Shown piece after piece: positions 30,076 through 46,185 of a stretch of DNA of 64,000 nucleotides (positions are counted from its first letter, which is position 1; each line of letters opens with the position of its first letter). This DNA comes from Deinococcus fonticola. GTDB lineage: Bacteria > Deinococcota > Deinococci > Deinococcales > Deinococcaceae. The notes below the pieces were generated by a model. The model was not told the origin of the DNA. It saw only the letters and a program-made list of their open reading frames with translations, and did not search any database. A program made the position numbers and the translations under genes. Where the stretch lies: NCBI RefSeq assembly GCF_004634215.1, contig NZ_SMMH01000004.1, positions 121,970 to 185,969 of the forward strand, given 5' to 3'.

Positions 30076-30627
30076 ATGAGACTGGGCCGCACCTCCTCTC
30101 CCCTGCGGTTCCTGCCGCCGCTGCTGGCTTTTGTGCTGGTGGCGGTGCTGGCGCTCCTGCTGCTGCGCCCCGCGCCGGGCGGGCCAGCGGACGGTTCACT
30201 GCTGGGGCAGCCGGCGCCCACTTTTGTCCTGAAGGCCCTGGACGGGTCATCGGTCGACCTGAGTTCGTTCCGGGGGCGTCCGTTGGTGCTGAATTTCTGG
30301 GCGTCGTGGTGCGGCCCGTGCCGTGACGAGGCGCCTCTCTTTCGTGACCTGGATGCCCGGCGGCAACGCGGCAACTATCAGGTGCTGGGCGTGCTGTTTC
30401 AGGACAGCAATCTGGGCAACGCCCGCAAGTTCGTGAAGGAGTACCGCCTGACCTACCCCAACGCCATCGACGCGAAGATGGACGCCGGGAGTGCCTACCA
30501 GGTGTCGGGCCTGCCGCAGACGGTGTTCATCGATTCACGCGGCGTAGTGCGTCACATCGACAAGGGCGGCCTGAGCCGCGAGCGCCTGAACGAAGGCCTG
30601 AAAAAAATTGGAGTGTCTCCCCTATGA
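30076..30627 (+). CDS. ccmG: Thiol:disulfide oxidoreductase CcmG/TlpA
   Basis: Membrane-anchored thioredoxin that reduces apocytochrome c before heme attachment. 183 residues: anchor at about 12-30, then the fold with WCGPC (C79, C82) in [14 protein letters not shown] and the cis-Pro loop [11 protein letters not shown]. It follows ccmE by 19 bp; the ccmF and ccmH expected between or after are not here. Confidence 0.93.
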   Translation: MRLGRTSSPLRFLPPLLAFVLVAVLALLLLRPAPGGPADGSLLGQPAPTFVLKALDGSSVDLSSFRGRPLVLNFWASWCGPCRDEAPLFRDLDARRQRGNYQVLGVLFQDSNLGNARKFVKEYRLTYPNAIDAKMDAGSAYQVSGLPQTVFIDSRGVVRHIDKGGLSRERLNEGLKKIGVSPL

Positions 30628-30637
30628 AGGTCAGCCA

Positions 30638-31201
30638 GTGAAAATCACGCGGCGCGAGGTGCTGGAACGCTGGTGGATGCTGCCGGTCGCGGGCACGGCT
30701 GGGGCGTTCGGGTTCATGGGGTGGTACGCCGCCAAGATCACCTTCGGCAAGAAGAAGGTGGGGGCACCGCACTTCGTGGCTGGCCCCGCACAGAAAATCG
30801 CGGCCCTCAGTGCCCTGCCCGGCGAGTGGTCGGAAGTCGACTTCTTCTATGACCGCCGTCCCTGCACGCTGCTGCGCGTTCCGCGTCTTGTGGAGGGCGG
30901 CCTCGAGGCCGGCGAGGCACACCTCGTGGCGTTTTCGCGGGTATGTACGCACCTGGGCTGCCCGGTGAATCTGGTCAAAGACCTGGAAGTGCTGGCCTTC
31001 GCTTACAACTACCGCCCGCCCAAAGGCGAACGTCACCCGCAGCTGGGGTGCCGCTGTCATTACAGCGTCTTCGACCCCTTGCGCGGCGGCGAGGCCATGT
31101 TCGGCAAGGCTACTTTGCCGCTGCCGCGCGTCCAGCTGGAACTTCGGGGTCAGGACGTGTACGCCACCGGAATTGAACCGGCCCCGATCCTCTCCACCTG
31201 A
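30638..31201 (+). CDS. Rieske 2Fe-2S protein
   Basis: Membrane-anchored Rieske subunit, 187 residues. One N-terminal helix ([21 protein letters not shown]), then the cluster-binding loops CTHLGC and CRCHYS (C103, H105, C138, H141 as ligands; C108 and C140 as disulfide), numbered from GTG 30638. An upstream TTG at 30608 is in frame but lies inside ccmG. No cytochrome b gene follows in the window, so it may belong to an alternative complex or donate to a soluble partner. Co-directional and 10 bp from ccmG. Confidence 0.93.
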   Translation: MKITRREVLERWWMLPVAGTAGAFGFMGWYAAKITFGKKKVGAPHFVAGPAQKIAALSALPGEWSEVDFFYDRRPCTLLRVPRLVEGGLEAGEAHLVAFSRVCTHLGCPVNLVKDLEVLAFAYNYRPPKGERHPQLGCRCHYSVFDPLRGGEAMFGKATLPLPRVQLELRGQDVYATGIEPAPILST

Positions 31202-31277
31202 CCGGAAGGCCTGCCCACCCAGCGGCGTGGCAGGAACGACCAGCAAGCGTCACGCGTTGCACTGGTCGAGGGCCGTC

Positions 31278-31970
31278 TCAGTCGGCGGTAATGGCGACTG
31301 AAGCGTAGGCCTCTTCCACGAGGGCACGCACGCTGGCGCGCAGGGCACGGGGGAACTCGTCCTCGAAGCGGGGGCGCGGGGAAATGTCCGGCGAAGGGAA
31401 GGAAAACACGGCCCGGGTTTCGAGGCCCGAGCCGCTGGACGCCAGCTGCCAGCCCAGGGCCAGGGCGTACATGTGCATCAGGACGCGCAGGTTGGTGCGC
31501 CGCTCGAAGGGCATGACGTCCAAAATGGGCAGCACGTAACGCAGCAGCATGCGCCGGAAGTTCTGGCTCTGCTCGTCGGCCAGGCTGGGATTGATCACTG
31601 TGGTCAGCAGCACCAGCAGGCGGCGTAGGCCCTCCTGCGGCACCACGCGGGCCACCAGCAGATCCGTGAGTTGATCGGCGCTGGTGCAGCGGGCCGCCTC
31701 CAGGCCACGGAGCAGATCCTTGAGGCAGTGTTCCAGGTGCTCGGTCAGCAGGGCCAGGAACAGCTCTTCCTTGGTGTCGAAATACAGGTACAGGGTGCCT
31801 TTGGCCAGCTGGGCTTCGCGGGCCACCTGGCTCATGCTGAGGTCGGGGTAGGGGGTGGTGCGCCACAGGTGTTCTGCCGCCCGCAGAATCTCGATGCGGC
31901 GTTTTTTCTTTTCCTCGGCATTGCGCGCCCGCAGGGGACGCGAAGTTACGTGTGACACACGGCGCACCAT
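31278..31970 (-). CDS. TetR-family transcriptional regulator
   Basis: 230 residues. N-terminal helix-turn-helix: RRIEILRAAEHLWRTTPYPDLSMSQVAREAQLAKGTLYLYFDTKEELF, the canonical TetR segment. The C-terminal ligand pocket is not recognised. An Arg-rich tail of about 20 residues precedes the domain. The region upstream (31993-32008) holds GGTGAA and TTCACC facing each other over the presumed promoter, fitting autoregulation. The divergent neighbour is a secreted protein. Confidence 0.92.
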   Translation of the reverse strand: MVRRVSHVTSRPLRARNAEEKKKRRIEILRAAEHLWRTTPYPDLSMSQVAREAQLAKGTLYLYFDTKEELFLALLTEHLEHCLKDLLRGLEAARCTSADQLTDLLVARVVPQEGLRRLLVLLTTVINPSLADEQSQNFRRMLLRYVLPILDVMPFERRTNLRVLMHMYALALGWQLASSGSGLETRAVFSFPSPDISPRPRFEDEFPRALRASVRALVEEAYASVAITAD

Positions 31971-31992
31971 AGAGGCTTTGCGCGCAGCACAT

Positions 31993-32008
31993 GGTGAAAC
32001 GCTTCACC
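31993..32008. promoter_or_regulatory. Candidate TetR operator at the tetR promoter
   Basis: Inverted repeat GGTGAA-4-TTCACC just upstream of the tetR start, overlapping the TTTAAT (minus strand, 32009-32015 area) that could serve as -10. Confidence 0.5.
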
Positions 32009-32077
32009 CATTAAAAGGACACCCGGTCACTAGCCCCTGGGAAGCTGTTGGGCTAAACGATGTGCAATTCTTTCATT

Positions 32078-32097
32078 AGATGAAGAGTTCTTCATCT
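32078..32097. promoter_or_regulatory. Second palindrome in the tetR intergenic region
   Basis: AGATGAAGA and TCTTCATCT are perfect inverted arms across GT. AT-rich setting (TTGGGCTAAACGATG nearby). Could be an operator for a second regulator or a stable hairpin in a longer leader. The remaining 31971-32281 interval has no gene. Confidence 0.45.
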
Positions 32098-32281
32098 GGG
32101 CAGGCAACGGGCTTTCTGCAGCAACACATCATGGTCGACCCAGCATCCTCGTCACCTCAGCTCACGATCCCTGCTGGATGAGGGCTTCGCCCATCACCAG
32201 GTGGCATAGCCCTAACCCGTATGACCCGCCTCTGACGGCGCTCAAAGTGAATCCTCATGCATGGCCCGTAACATGCGCCGT

Positions 32282-33082
32282 ATGCCCATGCAACGCTTCA
32301 CCTTGCCGCTGGCCGTGCTGCTGAGCGGCGGCCTGGCCCTGGCACAGACCGCCCCCACCACACCAGCCGCGCCGCCCGCCACCAACCCTGCGCCCAGCGC
32401 TACCCCCAAAACCGCGCGGGTGCTGGCGACCACCCACCGCACTGTCAGCGCCTTATCGGTGGGCATCAGCAAAGCCGTGAAGGGCCAACTGCTGACCTGC
32501 CCCAAGGCCCTGAAGGTCAGCCCACTGGCGGTGTGCCTGTACACCAAGTCCCCGGTCAATACGGTGCGCCCGGCGGTACGCGGCGTGGTCGGCCCGCAGG
32601 CGCTGGGCGACTGGAAAACCAGCGCTCAGGCCAGCAGTCTGCTGGTGCAGGAGGGCGGCAACCTGGCCGCTTACGTGCTGCTCAGTAACCTGTCGCCCCA
32701 GGAAACCCTGGTGGTGATCGACGCGGTGCAGGCCAAGCCGGTCGCGGCCAAACCTGCCGCGCCCGCCGGGGTCGTCAAAGGTCAGGCGTACCTGCTGGAC
32801 AGTGACCTGGCTGGCGTGGTCAACGTGATCAACCTGGGGGGCGGCAAGTACCGCCTGAACGCCCCCGGTCAGACGGCCCTGACCATCACTGCCGGTTCCA
32901 AGGTGGCGCAGCGCGGCGGAGGGACGGTCGACCTGCCCATGGTGCCACTGACCGACGGCAAGAACCTGCTGTTTCCTGCCGCCGACCTGCGCTCGCTGGG
33001 CTGCACCGTCACCGATACGGCCAACGGCATTACCATCGCCTGCGGCAGCGACAGCGTGGGCGTGAAACCCATCGTGTTCTGA
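32282..33082 (+). CDS. Secreted protein with a stalk-like C-terminal domain
   Basis: 266 residues. Sec signal (RFTLPLAVLLSGGLALAQ), a Pro/Ala/Thr-rich spacer (about 20-45), a central domain with two Cys (LLTCPKALKVSPLAVCLY) and a C-terminal module with MVPLTDGKNLLFPAADLRSLGCTV...GITIACG, which resembles the copper-amine-oxidase-N stalk domain. Extracellular or cell-wall binding is likely. TAACAT (32269-32274) ends 7 nt before the ATG. Confidence 0.75.
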   Translation: MPMQRFTLPLAVLLSGGLALAQTAPTTPAAPPATNPAPSATPKTARVLATTHRTVSALSVGISKAVKGQLLTCPKALKVSPLAVCLYTKSPVNTVRPAVRGVVGPQALGDWKTSAQASSLLVQEGGNLAAYVLLSNLSPQETLVVIDAVQAKPVAAKPAAPAGVVKGQAYLLDSDLAGVVNVINLGGGKYRLNAPGQTALTITAGSKVAQRGGGTVDLPMVPLTDGKNLLFPAADLRSLGCTVTDTANGITIACGSDSVGVKPIVF

Positions 33083-33112
33083 AGTATTACGCGCAACGGG
33101 CAGCGGCGAACC

Positions 33113-34360
<1,248 letters not shown>

Positions 34361-34399
34361 GTCTTCAGACTATCTTGAGGGAAGGGCGGCCTGAGGATT

Positions 34400-34428
34400 C
34401 GTATGGAACGCTAGTGTGGTCTCATACG
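34400..34428. promoter_or_regulatory. Inverted repeat upstream of pspA
   Basis: CGTATG (34400-34405) and CATACG (34423-34428) face each other across 17 nt, overlapping the likely pspA promoter and the 5' side of the divergent MFS gene. Candidate operator. Confidence 0.4.
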
Positions 34429-34508
34429 TAACGATGACTGATGCCGGTGGCCGTCCGTGCTGCGGGCATCTTCCCGAAACCGCCACCCACCCTCCTGGAG
34501 GAAAACAC

Positions 34509-35174
<666 letters not shown>

Positions 35175-35335
35175 GCCCGCCCGACCTGAACCTGAGCTGA
35201 AGAGTGGCCGTCCCGCGTGGACTGCCGCTTTTCTGTTGCCGGCTCTGTAGCCGGTGAGGCAAACCAGATTGCGCGCCATCACTCCTCCTCCTCTTGATGG
35301 ACGCTTCATCACGGGAAACATGAAATCCTGACACA

Positions 35336-36024
35336 ATGACAGCTATGTTGCGCGCTTCTTTTTTTCCGGGTCACGGTTGGCTGCTGCTGGGTCTTGCTGC
35401 GCTGCTGGGGAGTTGCGCCCCCCAGCAGGTGGCGCCGGGAACGGTGACGGCCAACACGAGTGCCAGCGGGGTGTCCTTTTACCCGTACCAGACCGGCCTG
35501 GTCTGGACTTACGTGCCCGAGGGCGAGGCGAACGCCACACCTTACGTGTTGCGGACGCTGGGGCCGACCATTTTTCAGGGGCAGAACGTGTACGCCACGC
35601 AACTCACCGGGCGCGGGGCCGAGCAGACCTGGTTCCGGAATTACGACGCCTCGGGCGTGAAACTGCTGGGCTTCACCAAACCGGGCGTAACGGTCACGCT
35701 TGACCCGGCCTGGCAGGAAGCGCCCGCCACGACGGCCTGGAAGGTGGGCCTGCACTGGGAAGGCAGCAGCAAGGTGCAGGTGATCATGGAGGGCGGCAAG
35801 GTGGCGGCCTCCGGTACCCTGAAGTACCAGTACGACGTGCAGGATCAGCGGCAGGTGAAGGTGGGCAGCGCGACCTACAACGTGTTCGTGGTGACGCGCC
35901 AGATCAGTGACGACGTGGGCGGGCTGTTCCCGGCGGCCCAGCAGTACTGGTTCGCCCCCTTCGTCGGGGACGTGCGAACCCCTGAGGCGCTGCTGCTGAC
36001 CGCCAAGAATTTCGAGGTGAAACG

Positions 36025-36028
<4 letters not shown>
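35336..36028 (+). CDS. Lipoprotein of unknown function
   Basis: 230 residues with a lipobox LLGSC (Cys27) at the end of a hydrophobic signal. The mature part is beta-rich with repeated T/V patches ([20 protein letters not shown]) and resembles many uncharacterised cell-surface proteins of the group. The ATG at 35345 (MLRASFF) is an alternative start. It overlaps dxs by 4 bp (GTGA). Confidence 0.75.
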
Positions 36029-37899
<1,871 letters not shown>

Positions 37900-37902
37900 A
37901 CG

Positions 37903-37936
37903 AAGGGCGTCACCACTCACATGATGACGCCCTTTG
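37903..37936. terminator. Bidirectional terminator after dxs
   Basis: AAGGGCGTCA (37903-37912), 12-nt loop, TGACGCCCTT (37925-37934), then TG; flanked by AAA and TTT, so usable from both sides. It also ends the convergent lipoprotein gene. Confidence 0.85.
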
Positions 37937-37946
37937 TCGGCAGAAA

Positions 37947-38477
37947 TTAGAGCGGGACGACGCAGGTTGCATTTACCCGGCTGCTGTCCGGGTTTATTTT
38001 TTCGGCTTTGATCTCAATTTTGGACAGCGCACCAGTAAACCCAGTTCCGAAACGTGCTATGAAATCCACTTCATAGGACGTCACGGTTTGAATGGGGTCA
38101 TTCATGCTCCACAGGACTTGATGCGCTCCTTGCAGGCTGGAGTGGTCAAACAAACGGAAACTCTTGGCAGTTGGTGTGTAGCTGTACGTAAGGGTGGGGC
38201 TGGTGAAGTCGTAACTGCCGTCAGCCCGGATGGTAAAGCTGCAAGCTGCGCCTGCGGGGTTGGTTCCGGTATATGTTCCGGTCAGGCAGGCGCTGGCGCT
38301 GGGATCACTGCTTTGCGAGAGGACGGGGCAGGCGGCCAGTTTCGTTTGCAGGGCCGTGTTGCCTGTTCCGCCATTGCCGCCGTCTCCACCGCCGTTACCA
38401 GTACCTCCGCCGCCCCCGCCTCCGCAGGCGCTGAGTAGGGTGGCGAGGGTCAACATACTCAAGGTTATTTTCTTCAT
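37947..38477 (-). CDS. Small lipoprotein with poly-Gly linker
   Basis: 176 residues. Signal with lipobox LLSAC (Cys18), then GGGGGGGTGNGGGDGGNGG, an unusual Gly/Asn linker, and a domain with three Cys and Ser/Thr-rich strands. No family recognised. AAAGGAGAG lies 8 nt upstream of the ATG. AT content is higher than average here. Confidence 0.72.
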   Translation of the reverse strand: MKKITLSMLTLATLLSACGGGGGGGTGNGGGDGGNGGTGNTALQTKLAACPVLSQSSDPSASACLTGTYTGTNPAGAACSFTIRADGSYDFTSPTLTYSYTPTAKSFRLFDHSSLQGAHQVLWSMNDPIQTVTSYEVDFIARFGTGFTGALSKIEIKAEKINPDSSRVNATCVVPL

Positions 38478-38604
38478 GGCAGACTCTCCTTTTTAGGGGA
38501 ACGGGTAACATGCCGCTTTGCTTGTGGTCAACAGCGTCTTTCCCGTGTTCCGCTTTTAATGCCAGTCCGAGGTTAGCGGGTGTCCACTTGCATTTATAGT
38601 GGTT

Positions 38605-38669
38605 CGTGCAAGTCGTTAAAGGAGAGTGGAATGTGACGGACGCTGAACGAAACGTGCAAGTCGTTAAAG
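38605..38669 (+). repeat. Direct repeat CGTGCAAGTCGTTAAAG
   Basis: A 17-bp unit occurs at 38605-38621 and again at 38653-38669, 48 bp apart. The first lies just after a TATAGT -10 (38595-38600) and overlaps the Shine-Dalgarno of the next gene, the second is inside its coding start. Could be two binding sites for its own regulator product. Confidence 0.5.
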
Positions 38670-39289
38670 ACTTCCGTGCGGCGCAGGTGTTGCTGGACAA
38701 GCCACAACTCTCGATTTTGCGGGCGTTCATGACACCGGGTGGTCAGACCATTAAGGCGGTGGCCGAGCAGCTTAGGCTGGATTTGAATAATGTTTACCGA
38801 CGGGTACAGCGTTTCGAGCAACTGGGGTTACTGAAGGTCGTGGCGCACCAGAAACGCCGTGGGCGGGACGTGAAGGTGTACCGCGCAACAGCGCAGGAGT
38901 TCTTCATTCCAACAAGTCTTTACCCGTTGAACGAGTATTTTCTGGATTTGTTTCAGCCGTTCGCGGAGCGTTTTCGTTTGAATTACCACCGTATTTTCGA
39001 GCATTGCGAGAAGCCGGTGGGGGGCATTCTGGCGGGTCAACTGGCGTCGGGACATTTTTACGGCATGGCTGATCAGCAGATGCAGGTGTTCACGGATTAC
39101 GGTGCTGACTCGCCAGCAGCGGTGTTTCACGGCACGGTGTTGCGGCTGGGCCGAACGGCAGCGCGGGAGTTGGAAGGGGAACTGTTCAATTTGCTCATGA
39201 AGTACACCGGGCAGCAGGAGGAAGACGGGCGGCCGCACGTGTTGACGGTGTTGTACCACCCGCAGTACATCGATCCGGAAAGTCAGTGA
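38633..39289 (+). CDS. Winged-helix (ArsR-like) regulator
   Basis: 218 residues from GTG 38633. Winged helix at about 17-85: QLSILRAFMTPGGQTIKAVAEQLRLDLNNVYRRVQRFEQLGLLKVV, then a basic wing. The long C-terminal part (about 100-218) is not a known sensor domain. AAGGAG precedes this GTG. A GTG at 38606 in frame would match a leaderless start from TATAGT (38595-38600), adding nine residues; both are possible. It precedes the membrane Fe-S oxidoreductase gene by 157 bp. Confidence 0.75.
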   Translation: MTDAERNVQVVKDFRAAQVLLDKPQLSILRAFMTPGGQTIKAVAEQLRLDLNNVYRRVQRFEQLGLLKVVAHQKRRGRDVKVYRATAQEFFIPTSLYPLNEYFLDLFQPFAERFRLNYHRIFEHCEKPVGGILAGQLASGHFYGMADQQMQVFTDYGADSPAAVFHGTVLRLGRTAARELEGELFNLLMKYTGQQEEDGRPHVLTVLYHPQYIDPESQ

Positions 39290-39385
39290 TGTCCTGGCTC
39301 GGGTGACGCGCAGGGTATCTGGTGCGCGGTTGAGCGTTTATGCTGTGCTGTATCCGATGCTTTTCGTTATACTTCCCCAAGTTCT

Positions 39386-39400
39386 TTGAACTGAGTTCAA
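39386..39400. promoter_or_regulatory. Candidate operator before the Fe-S oxidoreductase gene
   Basis: Perfect palindrome TTGAAC-TGA-GTTCAA located 13 nt past the -10 TATACT (39368-39373), where a repressor would block transcription. Sequence style is that of TetR/FadR-type operators. Confidence 0.5.
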
Positions 39401-39445
39401 TAATCCCGCTGTCTGTTGCCCAACAGCGCCCTGGAGGTTCCCGAC

Positions 39446-42694
<3,249 letters not shown>

Positions 42695-42711
42695 CTTCCT
42701 TTCCCCAACCC

Positions 42712-42750
42712 CGCTCCGCCTGCAAAAAGCTGGGCGGGGCGCTCTTTTTA
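42712..42750 (+). terminator. Terminator of the Fe-S oxidoreductase gene
   Basis: CGCTCCGCC and GGCGGGGCG pair (one wobble) across 12 nt, then CTCTTTTTA. The rest of 42751-42922 shows no gene. Confidence 0.82.
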
Positions 42751-42922
42751 TGGCTTTGGCCACGTTCGCCCTACGTATGGCCCACGGCGATCTCCTGCGT
42801 GAATTTGGGAGCATCATCCACAGGCCCTCCGCGCCCGACAGAACAGTCTTTTCCTGCCTCTCCTCCGTTCGGAAAAACAGCTTGGAGTCCAATTCTATTT
42901 TTCAAAGCCGTATTATTCCCTA

Positions 42923-43768
42923 ATGACCATCGCCATCGTCACGGACTCGACCAGTGACCTGAGTCCAGAAGTCGCCGCCCGGCACGGCATCACTGTCGTT
43001 CCGCTCTATGTGCTGTTCGACGGCAAAATGCACCGGGACGGTCTGGACATCAACTCGGCCGAATTGATTCAAGGCATTAGGGGCGGGAAGAAACTGCCCA
43101 GCACCTCGCAACCCAGCCCGGCAGAGTTTGCGGCGACTTACCGCGAGGCGCTGCAGCACGCCGAGAAGGTGCTGAGCATTCACATCAGCGGTCAGCTGTC
43201 CGGCACGGTGGGCAGCGCCCGGCTGGCCGCGCAGGAGTTCGGTGAGCGGGTCACGGTGGTGGACAGCCGCACGGTAAGCCTGGGCCTGGGCATGCAGGCG
43301 GTGCGGGCCGCGCAACTGGCCGGGGCGGGGCAGAACGTGAGGGACATCGTGGCTGCCCTGGGGCAACTGGCGCAGCAGTCGGATTTCCGGTTCACGGTCG
43401 GCACGCTGGATTTCCTGAAGGCCAACGGACGGATCGGCGGGGCCACGGCGCTGCTGGGGGGCCTGCTGAACATCAAGCCCATTCTGGTGGTGAAAAATGG
43501 CCGGGTGGAGGCCGGCGGGCGCGCCCGCGGATCCAAAAAGGCGGTGCAGGACATCGTAGATCACACGCGCAAGTACGCCGAGCAACACGGTGGGGCGCGG
43601 GTGGCGTTCCTGAGTACGGTGGAAGGCGAGGGGCTGCTTGAGGACATCCGTAGCGGCTTGCAGGGCGTGAATTTCAAGGATTTCGGCAGTTTCCAGATCG
43701 GGGCGGTGGTGGCCACCCACGCCGGGCCGGGCGCGGCGGGTGTGGCGCTGCAACCCCAGAGCGTGTAA
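42923..43768 (+). CDS. DegV-family fatty-acid-binding protein
   Basis: 281 residues. Family EDD fold: [12 protein letters not shown] opening, [12 protein letters not shown] segment, [19 protein letters not shown] and [19 protein letters not shown]. Such proteins bind a fatty acid and act as FakB partners in fatty-acid kinase systems; no fakA-like gene lies here. TATTAT (42911-42916) ends 6 nt before the ATG, hence leaderless. The lipoprotein hydrolase follows without a gap. Confidence 0.93.
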   Translation: MTIAIVTDSTSDLSPEVAARHGITVVPLYVLFDGKMHRDGLDINSAELIQGIRGGKKLPSTSQPSPAEFAATYREALQHAEKVLSIHISGQLSGTVGSARLAAQEFGERVTVVDSRTVSLGLGMQAVRAAQLAGAGQNVRDIVAALGQLAQQSDFRFTVGTLDFLKANGRIGGATALLGGLLNIKPILVVKNGRVEAGGRARGSKKAVQDIVDHTRKYAEQHGGARVAFLSTVEGEGLLEDIRSGLQGVNFKDFGSFQIGAVVATHAGPGAAGVALQPQSV

Positions 43769-45052
43769 GTGCCGGGGCATGCACCACGGCGGCTGTGTCC
43801 CGCCGTTCTGGTCATGCTGGCCCTGGTGGCCTGCCAGGGCAAGCCAGGCGCGGCCAGTTCCGGGCCAGAGGTGACTTTGAAACGGGCCTCGGTGGCCCAG
43901 AATCCGGTGACACAGGCCCAGGCGTCAGAAGATAGAACCACGCTAAGGCCTGGGGGCTGCCTGCCGGACGCGCCCCGCGTGCCGAAAGCGCCGGCGCCGC
44001 CCTTTGCGCTGAGTGGCCGCCTGGGGCTCTGGGTGGCGCAGGTCGACCCGGTGACCCTGAACGTCATCAGGGCGGTGGGCACCAATCCGGACAGCGAATT
44101 TCCGCTGGCCAGCACCTACAAGCAGGCGGTGTTGTGGGCGCTGCTGAAAAAGTTCGATCAGGGGGAGGTCTCGCCCACCGAGCGTTTTGACGTGACCCGC
44201 AGCAACCAGAGCCTGGGCGCCTACCCGTTTGACGGCACGACCATCCGTGACCTGTCCACGCGCATGATTCAGTGGAGTGACAACACCGCCACCGACATCA
44301 TTCACCGCCGGGTGGGGCTGCAAAGCGTGCAGGACATCGCCGACCATCTGGGCCTGTGCAGGTCGCGCCTGATCATGCCGACCCGTAACTGGTGGGTCAT
44401 GGAAGCGGGCCTGTCGGACACCTTCAACGGCACTGGCCGGTGGGTCACGGCCACCGGCGAGGAACGCGCCCGGCTGGCCACCCTCATCGACGAGGATGCC
44501 CGCCAGTACCGTTCCGACTTTATTCAGCGCAAACTGGACGGCTACTTCGACCACCGCTATCAGCCCGCAGACGACCTGAAGACCCACAACCTGAGTACCC
44601 CTTACGAGTTCAGCACCCTGCTGGCGCACGAGTACCTGAACCCCGGCCTGAGCGCCCGGGCGGTGAAGTGGCAGCGCGACGTGGCGCAAAAAGGGTTCGG
44701 ACGCTACGCCCTGAAAGCGCAGGCGGCCGGGAACGTCGCGTGGTTCGGCGGGAAGGGCGGGAACGGCTGGCGCATCCTGACGTACAGCGGGTACTTCCAG
44801 ACGAAAGACGGCCGGCACGTCGTGTACACCTTTATGCAGCACGGCGCGAACGAGACCTACACCATGCCAAACACCCGCCGGGCCTTCGCCTGGATCAATG
44901 CCGGGATCGACGCGGTGATCGGGGTGCAAACCCCGCGGCCCAAAGTGACCGTACCGAAGGAACCCGTCCGGCCCGGCAGCGACGCGGCCAGGGCCAAAGC
45001 CGCCGCCGTGAAGGGCGCCGCAAAACCCCTGCCGAGCTCGCCGCAACCCTGA
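43769..45052 (+). CDS. Class-A-beta-lactamase-like serine hydrolase lipoprotein
   Basis: 427 residues. Signal ending in lipobox LALVAC (Cys22). Catalytic S115-T-Y-K118, then SDN (170-172) in [11 protein letters not shown], and a GKGGNG loop in place of KTG. These three elements are those of penicillin-recognising serine enzymes of class A type, but the C-terminus is extended and basic. True beta-lactamase activity is uncertain because the KTG and the omega-loop Glu are not typical. GTG follows the degV stop directly; no Shine-Dalgarno seen. Confidence 0.82.
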   Translation: MPGHAPRRLCPAVLVMLALVACQGKPGAASSGPEVTLKRASVAQNPVTQAQASEDRTTLRPGGCLPDAPRVPKAPAPPFALSGRLGLWVAQVDPVTLNVIRAVGTNPDSEFPLASTYKQAVLWALLKKFDQGEVSPTERFDVTRSNQSLGAYPFDGTTIRDLSTRMIQWSDNTATDIIHRRVGLQSVQDIADHLGLCRSRLIMPTRNWWVMEAGLSDTFNGTGRWVTATGEERARLATLIDEDARQYRSDFIQRKLDGYFDHRYQPADDLKTHNLSTPYEFSTLLAHEYLNPGLSARAVKWQRDVAQKGFGRYALKAQAAGNVAWFGGKGGNGWRILTYSGYFQTKDGRHVVYTFMQHGANETYTMPNTRRAFAWINAGIDAVIGVQTPRPKVTVPKEPVRPGSDAARAKAAAVKGAAKPLPSSPQP

Positions 45053-45092
45053 GTGACCGCCACCCTGGGCCGCGGCGATTCAGGGGAAAAGT

Positions 45093-46106
45093 TCAGGCGG
45101 AAATGGTCTGGGTGACGCGATCCAGTTCCGCGGCGATGGCCTGATCCAGCAGCGGGCGGGCCACGGCGTAAGGCTCGTTCACGGTGGCTCCGGCAGCGGG
45201 CACATGACCGCCACCGCCCAGCGCCACCGCGATGTTCTGGGCGCTCAGGCCGCCGCGTGACCGCAACGAGAATTTCACGCGCTCGCCGTAATCCTTGATC
45301 ATCACCGCCAGGCGGCTGCCCTCGGCGCTGCGCAGCAGGCTGACGTAGGATTCCACGTCCTCCCAGCTGGCGCTGGCGCGTTCCAGCATGGCCTGATCCA
45401 CGCGGGCCAGGATGACCTGACCGTCGTGCCTGAATTCCAGGGTGCCCAGCACTTCGCGCAGCAGCAGGTAATAGGAACGCGAATGCTGGCGCAGGTTGTC
45501 GGTCAACCAGCCCATGCGCGCTCCGTACCCGCGCAGGCGGGCCGCTGTCAGGAAGGTGTCGGGTGTCACGCTGTCGAAGGTGAAGTTGCCTGTGTCGGTC
45601 AACATTCCCAGCATCAGGGGGGTGGCGATGTCCTCCGTCCAGGCCACGCCCAGGGCGTCCACCACATCCGCGACCATCATGGCGGCGGCGGGTTTGGTCG
45701 GGTCGACCACGCCGGCGGTGGCCTTACGAGTGTTGGTGCCGTGGTGATCGATGTTCACGACTGGCCCATTGAAGCTTCCCACGTCCGCGCCCGCCACCCG
45801 CGGGAAGTCGTTGTTGTCCACATCCAGTACCACCAGCAGCGCGTCGGCAGGCCACTGTTCCAGGTTGCCAATAAGCTCGCCGGGTTGCGGCAGGAAAGTC
45901 AGGTAACGGGGCACGTCCAGCGCCGCGACCACGGTCTTGCCCAGGGAGCGCAGGGCGCGGGTCAGGCCCAGGACGCTGCCCAGCGCGTCACCGTCCGGGT
46001 TTTCATGCGCCAGGACGACGATGGGGCCGGGGTGGTCGAGAAGGCAGCGGGCCACATGCTGCACATCCTGAAGGTAATCAGGGGTGCCGGAATTCTGGGC
46101 TGTCAT
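45093..46106 (-). CDS. nrnA: DHH/DHHA1 phosphoesterase, NrnA type
   Basis: Cleaves short oligoribonucleotides and/or 3'-phosphoadenosine 5'-phosphate. 337 residues: DHH domain with AHENPDGDALGS, DVDNNDFPR and the catalytic NIDHHGTN, then the DHHA1 domain with GGGGHVPAAGATV. Start at 46106 is fixed by TATACT (46114-46119) 7 nt upstream; the open frame reaches 46469 without evidence. Divergent from the 46186 gene, so both share a 79-bp intergenic region. Confidence 0.93.
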   Translation of the reverse strand: MTAQNSGTPDYLQDVQHVARCLLDHPGPIVVLAHENPDGDALGSVLGLTRALRSLGKTVVAALDVPRYLTFLPQPGELIGNLEQWPADALLVVLDVDNNDFPRVAGADVGSFNGPVVNIDHHGTNTRKATAGVVDPTKPAAAMMVADVVDALGVAWTEDIATPLMLGMLTDTGNFTFDSVTPDTFLTAARLRGYGARMGWLTDNLRQHSRSYYLLLREVLGTLEFRHDGQVILARVDQAMLERASASWEDVESYVSLLRSAEGSRLAVMIKDYGERVKFSLRSRGGLSAQNIAVALGGGGHVPAAGATVNEPYAVARPLLDQAIAAELDRVTQTISA

Positions 46107-46185
46107 TCTCAGCAGTATAGGAGGTCTAATGAGAGTCGCCTTACGCATATGAGAAAGATGGGGCAGGCGCGCTATGCTGGGCGGC

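Noticed and set aside
43769..45052. Calling the serine hydrolase a true antibiotic-resistance beta-lactamase
   Set aside because: STYK and SDN are present but KTG and the usual omega-loop Glu are not; a cell-wall or other esterase role is equally possible.
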